From assembly GCF_023091155.1 (NCBI RefSeq), contig NZ_JAHWXK010000004.1, forward strand, positions 1 through 46,479: DNA of 46,479 nt, written 5' to 3'. Position numbers and translations under genes: made by a program. The notes beneath the pieces are model-generated. The model ran no database searches and was not told the origin of the DNA. It was given only the letters and a program-made list of their open reading frames with translations. The stretch is from Microbacterium sufflavum (lineage in GTDB: Bacteria > Actinomycetota > Actinomycetes > Actinomycetales > Microbacteriaceae). This document shows positions 39,995 through 46,479 of this stretch, one piece after another (position 1 is the stretch's first letter; each line of letters starts with the position of its first letter).

Positions 39995-41697
39995 GCGCTC
40001 GCTCCGATCTGATCTCCGGCGCGCATGACCTCCGCGAACGCCGGATCGTTGAACACGGGCACCGTCTCCACAACGACCGAGACACCGTTGCTGGTACGCA
40101 CGATCGCCCGCCACTCAGGCAGGTTGGCCAGATCGGCAACGCTCGCGCGCGCCTCCTTCTGCGTCGACTCCGATCGCGACCGCGACCCCTGGCTTGTGGC
40201 CGTCGAGACCATCGTCTTGTCGTACGTGCCGATCAGATCCGACAGCTGACGCAGCCACGGTTCGTTATCGATGCCGCCGCCGTAGACGCGGGCGCCGGCC
40301 GCGTCCCACAGCTGCGCGAAGCCGACCTTGCCGTGCACGTTCTCACCCTGCGCGGGCGACTGGTAGTAGGCATTGATGATGACGCCCTTGGAGCCCACGT
40401 AGGTGAACCAGTCGGGCAGGTCGGGCAGCGTGACGCTGTTCCCGCACTCGTCGAGATCCATCAGCATCGGCACAGGAAGCCTCTCTGAATGGTGCTTCCC
40501 AGCCTCCGCAAGAGCGGCGTTCACGGTTTGCGTGACGAGGCTCGACACGTACGCAGCGAGCGGGCCAGCCTTGTCGTGCGTGAGCAGGATCAGCGTGTCG
40601 GTCGACGTGGCGAACCGTTCCGGGTCGAACACGGGAACACCGGGCGTCGGAGTCACCCACGCCATGAGGTGATCGTGCACCATCGCGGACGCCATGCGCT
40701 GCGCGGTCGCAAAGACGCTCCCGCGGGTGCGCTCCGGCTGCTTGCCGAGACCACGCAGGGCAGCGACCGGGCCGACAAAGCCCGCGTCGACCAGGCGCTC
40801 CGCCGGGTCGCTAGTGTTGCCCTCGGTGACCCAGAGGTGCACCTGTCGCAACGTCTTGCCGGAGACCGCGGCCGCCAGCATGCACCACGCCAGAAACTCC
40901 CGCCCCTGCGGGTCGAACTGTGCATCGCCGCCCGTCTGAGCCGCCGTCGGGGCCGACTTCTCGAACAGGCTGGCCAGCTTCTCGGCTGACTTCGTGTCCT
41001 TCACCGCGTCCAGCAGCTCGACGGTGAACGCGGGCCGCTCGCCGCGCCGGAAGATGCGGTCAGGGTCGAACATCCAGACCCGCCCGGCCGGGTGGCGCAG
41101 CGCCCGCGCCGCGAGAACGTACTTCACGCCGTCGGTCTTGTTCGACGTCATCACGTACGCGCCCGGCGCGTAGTACGAATGGCGAACCACCTGCGTGAGC
41201 GTCTTGCCGCGACCAGGCCCCCAGATGTGCGCCGAGCACTGCCGATAGGACTGGAGCACCCAACCGCGGCCGCGGTCGAGCGCCCGCCCGAGCTGCACAC
41301 CAACCTCCGAGATCTCGGCGTCCGGGTGCAGGTGCTTCATCTCCGCGCGACGCTCGCGCTCCTGGATGCGGCCGGTGTTCTGGTTCGCGTTCACGCGACG
41401 CTCGAACTCCGTCATCCGGCGCGGCCCTCTCCCGGCCGTCGTCTTCCCGCCGCGGTTCCACAGCACCACCAACACCACCACGAGGAGCGCGGCGGCGACC
41501 AGAAGCAGCACCGTGGCGCCGGGAGGCCATGCGCTCTCCCCCGTGACCAGCTGGATCGCGGCCGCGAGCGGGTTCCACGACAGCGTGCCGCCGTCGGCCG
41601 GCCACATCAGCTGCCCCAGATAGATCGCCGCGTAGATCACCGCGGCGACCGCCACGGTGATCACGTACGGCCCGACCGGATACCTGCGCCCGTGCAT
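39991..41697 (-). CDS. VirD4/TraG-type coupling protein
   Basis: A 568-residue protein. ATG at 41697 shares a base with the previous stop (TGATG). Two membrane helices lie at about residues 10-30 and 60-80. Walker A is WGPGRGKTLTQVV near 158, and LMDLDECGNSVTLPDLP near 415 is Walker B with following residues typical of T4SS coupling proteins. The all-helical insert between them is present. Coupling proteins dock the relaxosome, recognise C-terminal signals on substrates and drive DNA through the channel. It is flanked by the VirB4-type ATPase and the DUF4913 gene, the usual order in these systems. Confidence 0.92.
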   Translation of the reverse strand: MHGRRYPVGPYVITVAVAAVIYAAIYLGQLMWPADGGTLSWNPLAAAIQLVTGESAWPPGATVLLLVAAALLVVVLVVLWNRGGKTTAGRGPRRMTEFERRVNANQNTGRIQERERRAEMKHLHPDAEISEVGVQLGRALDRGRGWVLQSYRQCSAHIWGPGRGKTLTQVVRHSYYAPGAYVMTSNKTDGVKYVLAARALRHPAGRVWMFDPDRIFRRGERPAFTVELLDAVKDTKSAEKLASLFEKSAPTAAQTGGDAQFDPQGREFLAWCMLAAAVSGKTLRQVHLWVTEGNTSDPAERLVDAGFVGPVAALRGLGKQPERTRGSVFATAQRMASAMVHDHLMAWVTPTPGVPVFDPERFATSTDTLILLTHDKAGPLAAYVSSLVTQTVNAALAEAGKHHSERLPVPMLMDLDECGNSVTLPDLPDWFTYVGSKGVIINAYYQSPAQGENVHGKVGFAQLWDAAGARVYGGGIDNEPWLRQLSDLIGTYDKTMVSTATSQGSRSRSESTQKEARASVADLANLPEWRAIVRTSNGVSVVVETVPVFNDPAFAEVMRAGDQIGASA

Positions 41698-43298
41698 CAG
41701 TTGTCCCCGTGCGCGCCGATCGCGGCAGCCCACGCGGCGTTCGTATCGTGGATCCGCTTCTCATGGGCCGTCAGGCCGCGCCCCGTACTAAACGGGACTC
41801 CCGCCATGTCGCCGGTCTTCATCAGGAACTTCCCGCGACCTGGAGGCGCCGTCGGCTTGCCGGTCACGGGGTTGATCGACCCCTCAGCGGACCACGCGAC
41901 CAGCAGCTCTTGCTCCTTCTTGGAGAAGGGCCGCACGCTCAGCAGGTCGGGCATCTCGTTGCGAGCAAGCCCGCCAAGGTAAAGCATCGACGAGCGCTCG
42001 ACGAACCCGCGCGCGATCTTCGTCCGCTCCGGAGTCGACAGCTCCAGATCCTTCATAGAGTGCGTGATCATGATCTGCCCCAGACCCTCGGTGCGGTTCA
42101 CGCGAGTAATCGCGTTGATCCGGTACACCGAGCCGTCCCAGGCCTCGAGGATCTGCCACAGCTCGTCCATCACCATGAAATGGTGACGCTCGGGCTCCAG
42201 ACCCTCCTCCGCGAGGATCTTCGCGCACTCGGAGACCGACTGCCCGTACGACCAGCACGCGAGCTGTGCGGCCGCACGCAGCTGCGCGTCCGTCGACGGG
42301 ATGCTCGACACGTCGAAGCACAGCGCCCGATCGATCGGCACCTTCTCCGTCGTCTGCCGGCAGAACACGTCCCCGAACGGACCGTGCGGACCCAGGCCAT
42401 TCAGCCCGGTCCGCAGGTTCGACGTGAGCTTGTCGTAGTCCTCGTCGCTCACGGGCAGAATGTTCTCCCGCACCCGCGGGTGTCGTTCGGTGATGACGCG
42501 CAGCACATCGGCCGGCAGCGGCTGCTCACCGCGCGCGGCCGCCTCCTCAGCGGCGATCTCCACGGCCACCGACAGCACCGTGACCTCTGACCGCTTCTCG
42601 CTCAGCTCCTCACGCAGCACCATCTCCACGAGGCCGCGCAGGGCGTTCAGGCGGCGGCCGTGCACGCGCCCCACAACCTCCTTGTACCGCTTGGCGAGCT
42701 GCGCGTACTCCAGCTCGTCCAGGCCCTCACGCCGGGACGGGTCTAGCCGGGGCAGATGCTCCGCCCATGGCCCCGCGTCCAGGACGTTAATGCCGCCCAT
42801 GCCACGCCCGAGAGAGAACTCAAATCCGCCGATCTCCCGGTTGAAGCCCACGTAGTCGGGTTTCAGATCCCCGAGGATCATCGGGAGATCTCCACCGTCG
42901 GTAATGCCGAGCAGCATCCGCACCACGAACGACGACTTTCCTCGCCCGTTGAGGGCGAGGACGAACCCGGACGGCGAGGAGATGATGCCGCGCTTGAACA
43001 GCGTCATCGGATCGCCGCAGACGGGTCCGCCGTTGAAGAAGTGCTTGCCGAGGACCGCACCGACCAGCGGGGTCGACGCCCCGACGCTAAACGGCCAGAA
43101 CCCGCACACCTGCATGCTCGACGCCTCGAACTCGGGCGGCGCCTCCACAAACACGTGCGCGCCGAGCGTCGGCCCCTCCACGCCCTTTGCGGTCAGTCCC
43201 GGGAACGGGACATCGACCGCTGTTGGCGCCGGCTGACGGCCCAGCAGCCGATTCGTCTTGCTGACCGCCTTGTCGAATACATCATCGAGAACACCCAT
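41697..43298 (-). CDS. VirB4-type ATPase (C-terminal motor half)
   Basis: A 533-residue protein. ATG at 43298 has AGGAGG seven bases upstream. Walker A is ALNGRGKSSFVVRML near residue 117, Walker B is MVMDELWQILEAW near 374, and QIMITHSMKDL near 400 follows as in VirB4 proteins. It lacks the N-terminal domain of VirB4, which is apparently supplied by the SCO6880-type protein encoded just upstream, so VirB4 is split over two genes, as in other actinobacterial conjugation systems. It would power assembly of the channel and pilin movement at the inner membrane. Confidence 0.9.
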   Translation of the reverse strand: MGVLDDVFDKAVSKTNRLLGRQPAPTAVDVPFPGLTAKGVEGPTLGAHVFVEAPPEFEASSMQVCGFWPFSVGASTPLVGAVLGKHFFNGGPVCGDPMTLFKRGIISSPSGFVLALNGRGKSSFVVRMLLGITDGGDLPMILGDLKPDYVGFNREIGGFEFSLGRGMGGINVLDAGPWAEHLPRLDPSRREGLDELEYAQLAKRYKEVVGRVHGRRLNALRGLVEMVLREELSEKRSEVTVLSVAVEIAAEEAAARGEQPLPADVLRVITERHPRVRENILPVSDEDYDKLTSNLRTGLNGLGPHGPFGDVFCRQTTEKVPIDRALCFDVSSIPSTDAQLRAAAQLACWSYGQSVSECAKILAEEGLEPERHHFMVMDELWQILEAWDGSVYRINAITRVNRTEGLGQIMITHSMKDLELSTPERTKIARGFVERSSMLYLGGLARNEMPDLLSVRPFSKKEQELLVAWSAEGSINPVTGKPTAPPGRGKFLMKTGDMAGVPFSTGRGLTAHEKRIHDTNAAWAAAIGAHGDN

Positions 43299-43309
43299 GT
43301 CATCGCCTC

Positions 43310-44830
43310 CTAGAGCGCCTGTCGCAGCTGCGGTGATACCGAAGCCCACTTCGCCGGGACGATGCCGAGACCCAGCCCGATCGCGAACGCTGCATCCTCG
43401 TTGCCCGTCGACGGGCGCACGCTCAGCTGCACACCGGTCTGAGCCGCGTTGCGGACCATCGCCGGCACCCGCCGCAGCGCGGCCGGGTCCATCACCGTCA
43501 CGGTGATGATGAACGAGAACCGGATCAGCGACGCACCCCGCGCGGACACCTCCGCCTCGGTCTGCTTCACCCGCGCGGCCGACGCGAGCTGCGCGCCCGT
43601 CGCCTTGCGGCCCTTCTGGTTCGTCTCGTAGTCGGCATCCGCCACCGCAGTCTGCACGCGCTTCTGGCTCTGCTCCGCCGACAGCGGCCGGTAGAGGATC
43701 GTGACCCGCTTCTGCTCACTGACGTCATCCGCCTTCAACAACGCCATGAGCGAGCTTTCCCGGAACACCCCGGCCGGCGCCCTCCACACCTGGAACGACA
43801 GCGAGATCCCGCCGCCGTGCTCGTAACGGTCGACCTCGTTCACCGCGTGAACAGGGCCAACCTCCTCCCAGGTGAGACCAGTGCCGACACCCGACAACCG
43901 CGCCTGCTCGACCGCGACCGCGGCCTCCGGGTTGTACGCCACGTACGTGGTGTCGATGATCTCCTGCGCGGCGAGGTAGGACACCACACCACCGCCGGAC
44001 AGCTCCAGCTGCTCGATCATCGCCGGCAGGTGCACCATGACCTCGCCCATCAGGTCTTCACGGCTGCGCGCGTCCAAGCCCTCGTCCGGGTTCGGAGCGC
44101 CGGAGAACGTGACCGCAATCCGGGCATCGATGCGCCCGACCCCCGCGTTCACGTCCGCGACGATCTCGTCGACCGCTTCACGCGCGAAGGTCGACACCGC
44201 GGAGGCATCCACACGCGCCCGCTGCTCCTGCACCGCGGAGGGCAGCCGCTCGCCCGTGTCTCGCATGCTCGTCACCGTCACCGATACCTGCTCCAGAGCG
44301 GCCAGCGTGCCCGCCTGGTGCAGATACCCACCCCACCCCGAGACCAGGAAGTCGATCGTCTCCTGATCCTGGAGATCGAGCCCGGACGCCGACGCGGTGA
44401 AGAACACCGTGCCCGTCTTCTTCACTCGATCCCACAGGAAAGCGAAGGGCCGGCCGAGGTGGTCGGTCCCTTCAAACATCTCCGTCGACGCCAGCAGTCC
44501 CGGCGCGCGGTGCGAGCCGTCAGGCATCCGCGACGTCGGGCCGCTCAGATACGTCGACGCGCCCTTCTTCTTCGACTTGCGGAACATGTGTGCACCTACC
44601 GCCCTCTCCAGGCGCGTACGCCCCTGCTTCCTACCCGTCTCCAAGAACCACACGCCGGCGATCGCGACCAACAGCGCGATCGCCGCGAAGTGGATCGGCA
44701 CAGCGAAGAACTGCATCAGGAAGAACGTCGACACTCCTCCCGCGATCACCAGCGCGACAGAGGCCATTGAGAGGCCCATCGTGCGCGCGTAACGCGGCTC
44801 CTGCACGTTCCCGTAAAGCTGTTCAGTCAT
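43310..44830 (-). CDS. SCO6880-family T4SS membrane protein (VirB3 plus VirB4 N-terminal equivalent)
   Basis: A 506-residue protein with two membrane helices near the N-terminus (MASVALVIAGGVSTFFLMQF and the next at about 45-65), as in VirB3/PrgI proteins. A large soluble part resembles the N-terminal domain of VirB4 (LWDRVKKTGTVFFTASASG, DLQDQETIDFLVSGWGGYLH), but there is no Walker motif. This combination is the SCO6880 family of actinobacteria. It presumably forms a complex with the ATPase encoded next. Start and stop overlap or nearly touch the neighbouring genes. Confidence 0.85.
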   Translation of the reverse strand: MTEQLYGNVQEPRYARTMGLSMASVALVIAGGVSTFFLMQFFAVPIHFAAIALLVAIAGVWFLETGRKQGRTRLERAVGAHMFRKSKKKGASTYLSGPTSRMPDGSHRAPGLLASTEMFEGTDHLGRPFAFLWDRVKKTGTVFFTASASGLDLQDQETIDFLVSGWGGYLHQAGTLAALEQVSVTVTSMRDTGERLPSAVQEQRARVDASAVSTFAREAVDEIVADVNAGVGRIDARIAVTFSGAPNPDEGLDARSREDLMGEVMVHLPAMIEQLELSGGGVVSYLAAQEIIDTTYVAYNPEAAVAVEQARLSGVGTGLTWEEVGPVHAVNEVDRYEHGGGISLSFQVWRAPAGVFRESSLMALLKADDVSEQKRVTILYRPLSAEQSQKRVQTAVADADYETNQKGRKATGAQLASAARVKQTEAEVSARGASLIRFSFIITVTVMDPAALRRVPAMVRNAAQTGVQLSVRPSTGNEDAAFAIGLGLGIVPAKWASVSPQLRQAL

Positions 44831-46182
44831 CGCTCATCCCCCGCTTCCACTGCCTGCTCCATTGCGCCGATCTGCGCCTGCGTCTGGTACGCGCCGTTCG
44901 CCGCCCAGCGCTTCGCCCACTGCGACCCGCGAGTCGCGGGAGCACCACCCGAGGGGCCCGCACCCGACGGCGCCGCCCCTCCACCGCCGCCGCCACCAGC
45001 GGAACCACCGCCACCAGATGCGCCGCCGCCACCGGACGAGCTGCCACCGTCAGAGCCAGCGCCCGACGGGCCGCTGCCAGATCCCGAGCCGGCGCCCGAC
45101 GGGCCGCTAGATGCGCCACCCTTCGTCCCGGCTGTCGACGATGCACCGCTCGGGGCCGGCGCGTCCGAAGTCGCGGCCTTCCCTGCGCCTGCGGCGACAC
45201 CGGCTCCACGGGCTCCGGCGGCCGCCACTGCCGCAGCTCCACCCGTGACGGCTCCAGCGGCGACCATCCCCGCGCCGATCAGCAAGCCAGCTCCACCGCC
45301 CTGAGTGCCCGCCGCGATCGCCGGCGCGACGATACGCGCGATCGCCGGCAAGGCGATCCCGGCAGCGCACAGCAGCACCGTCCCATAAATCGACTGGAGG
45401 ACGATCTGCCCGGCGTCCTCGACCCCGCCCGTGATCATCCGGCCGCTGGCGATACCCACGCCGTAGATCACCGCCGCAACCGGCTTAAAGAGCAAGATCG
45501 CAGCAGTCCACGCGAGCACACGATTGAAGCCGTTCCGGCCCCGCTCGGACATCGCGGCCGCCGCGAGCACCGGAAGGAGACCGGCGACGACGGGGAGCAC
45601 GCCCCAGTTGAACATCACCATGAACAGGTTGAGGATGCCGCCGAGCACGCCGAAAACGAGAGAGACGAGCATCAGCACCAGAGTGCCGACACCCATGCTC
45701 GACGCGGCGGCCGCGTCGACACCCACGAGCGTTCCCGACCCGTCCTCGAACGTCCCGCCACCAATGTTGTTGATCAGCCAGGGCGACGCCTGGTCGAAGA
45801 ACTTCGCCAGCAGAGAGATCGTCGGGATACCCGCGCCCGTCACGAGGATCACCCGGAAGAAGCCCATGAAGACGTCGACCGCAGAATCGGCATCCTTCCG
45901 ACGCGCCACCATGATCAGCGCGAACGCCATACCGATCATGCCGCCGATGATCACCGCCCAGTCCGTGTAGGCCTGCACGCGCTCCGCCGGGGAGTAACCC
46001 GCGCCCTCGCCCTCGAGCACCGGCGCCGGTAGGTACAGGAAGTACGTCGACACCCACTTCACAGCCTCAGAGACGCCCTGGATCAGCGCAGACACCGTGT
46101 TCCTCAGCGCATCGGTGAACCAGTCACCGATGCCGTCGAGAATGTCGTCAAAGCCCCAGGCGGGGCGGATTCCCTGCGGCAT
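44827..46182 (-). CDS. VirB6/TrbL-like polytopic channel protein
   Basis: A 451-residue protein. ATG at 46182 lies one base after the previous stop; GTG at 46191 is an alternative. Residues about 60-310 contain roughly seven membrane segments (AVIIGGMIGMAFALIMVARR, LVLMLVSLVFGVLGGILNLF, LIGAGMVAAGAVTGGAAAV). The last 120 residues are low-complexity Gly/Ser/Ala/Pro ending in QWAKRWAANGAYQTQAQIG. Number of helices and the flexible tail match the VirB6/TrbL-type inner-membrane core of conjugation systems, which contacts the DNA during passage. Confidence 0.85.
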   Translation of the reverse strand: MPQGIRPAWGFDDILDGIGDWFTDALRNTVSALIQGVSEAVKWVSTYFLYLPAPVLEGEGAGYSPAERVQAYTDWAVIIGGMIGMAFALIMVARRKDADSAVDVFMGFFRVILVTGAGIPTISLLAKFFDQASPWLINNIGGGTFEDGSGTLVGVDAAAASSMGVGTLVLMLVSLVFGVLGGILNLFMVMFNWGVLPVVAGLLPVLAAAAMSERGRNGFNRVLAWTAAILLFKPVAAVIYGVGIASGRMITGGVEDAGQIVLQSIYGTVLLCAAGIALPAIARIVAPAIAAGTQGGGAGLLIGAGMVAAGAVTGGAAAVAAAGARGAGVAAGAGKAATSDAPAPSGASSTAGTKGGASSGPSGAGSGSGSGPSGAGSDGGSSSGGGGASGGGGSAGGGGGGGAAPSGAGPSGGAPATRGSQWAKRWAANGAYQTQAQIGAMEQAVEAGDER

Positions 46183-46183
46183 G

Positions 46184-46479
46184 TCACTGACCGTCCGAGA
46201 GCGAGGACCACGGCACAAAGCCCTGTGCAGCGACGTTGCGATCGCTCGACACCCAGTCAGACCCGGAGGCCGGATCGATCCGCCAGTCGCCGTCCTTCCA
46301 GACGAGCTTCACCGTCAACGAGCCAGGAGCGCTCTGTGGAACTCCCGCGCGCAGCTCGACCACGGCAGAATCTCCGTCGAACGCGACGATGCGGTAGCCC
46401 AAGAACTGGATTTTCGCCAGATCCGAGTCGGGGGTACGGACTTTTGCGCCGTTCTCCACCGCCTCAACATGCTGGAGGG
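46184..46479 (-). CDS. VirB8-like transfer protein, C-terminal part (continues at 652-1)
   Basis: This holds the stop at 46184 and the last part of the gene that begins at 652; bases 46357-46479 repeat 1-123. The segment encodes SAPGSLTVKLVWKDGDWRID and ends in SSLSDGQ. The beta-strand-rich end is compatible with the NTF2-like fold of VirB8 periplasmic domains. One base separates its stop from the VirB6-like ATG. Confidence 0.7.
   Translation of the reverse strand, partial: LQHVEAVENGAKVRTPDSDLAKIQFLGYRIVAFDGDSAVVELRAGVPQSAPGSLTVKLVWKDGDWRIDPASGSDWVSSDRNVAAQGFVPWSSLSDGQ
46357..46479. repeat. Terminal direct repeat, right copy (circular overlap)
   Basis: Identical over 123 bases to the start of the window; see the left copy. 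The unique circle therefore ends at 46356. Confidence 0.95.

Noticed and set aside
1..46479. tRNA, rRNA or riboswitch
   Set aside because: No tRNA-like cloverleaf sequence, rRNA segment or known riboswitch core was noticed on either strand.

Overview
The window is almost certainly one complete circular conjugative plasmid from a high-GC actinobacterium. The first 123 bases are repeated exactly as the last 123, so the circle is about 46,356 bp and the two ends cut through one gene. Coding is GC-rich, several genes have a TAnnnT box 5-7 nt before the start codon with no ribosome binding site (leaderless, as is common in Actinobacteria), and the surface protein ends in LATTG, which fits the LAxTG motif of class E sortases. 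A Microbacteriaceae-like host is an inference, not shown.

Layout, following the circle. (1) Transfer operon, minus strand, from 4464 through the origin of numbering to 37465: a PQQ-propeller membrane protein, a ParA-like ATPase, a second P-loop-like protein, a pilin-like protein, a VirB8-like protein, a VirB6-like protein, an SCO6880-type membrane protein, a VirB4-type ATPase, a VirD4-type coupling protein, a DUF4913 protein, a bifunctional wall hydrolase, a lipoprotein and a small HTH protein. Many junctions are ATGA or TGATG overlaps. (2) 4825-8123, minus: a coupled four-gene cassette (XRE regulator, ImmA/IrrE-like metallopeptidase, 7-TM protein, membrane-anchored alpha/beta hydrolase) behind a perfect palindrome; this is my first choice for an undescribed system. 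(3) 8254-10745: a small leaderless gene, the likely replication initiator and a CPBP intramembrane protease. (4) 10860-16763, plus: a leading-region-like block (truncated ParB-like gene, ArdC-like antirestriction protein, NrdH-like redoxin, coiled-coil protein, SSB, ParA, ParB-like protein, nuclease lipoprotein, HNH protein) whose early genes share near-identical upstream cassettes. (5) 16772-20923: two small minus genes, a strong oriT candidate with a perfect 17-bp inverted repeat, the MOBF relaxase-helicase and a small ORF.

(6) Accessory region, about 21,000-36,400: a small membrane protein, a DUF4238-like fragment, a 2118-residue sortase-anchored repeat protein with a divergent LuxR-type regulator, an HTH protein, a frameshifted DUF3800-like gene, an unknown barrel-like protein divergent from a RES-Xre toxin-antitoxin pair, and a winged-helix protein. 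It ends at a decayed zeta-toxin gene that abuts the transfer operon.

How it fits together: ParA/ParB and the initiator maintain the plasmid. Relaxase, oriT, coupling protein and the VirB-like genes move it. SSB and ArdC probably protect the incoming strand. The surface protein may promote cell contact, and RES-Xre and perhaps the XRE-ImmA cassette give stability or defence. Two features link modules: a GTCCCC-N6-GGGGAC operator upstream of both the initiator and the transfer operon, and a closely similar C-terminal tail on the relaxase and on the zeta-toxin remnant.
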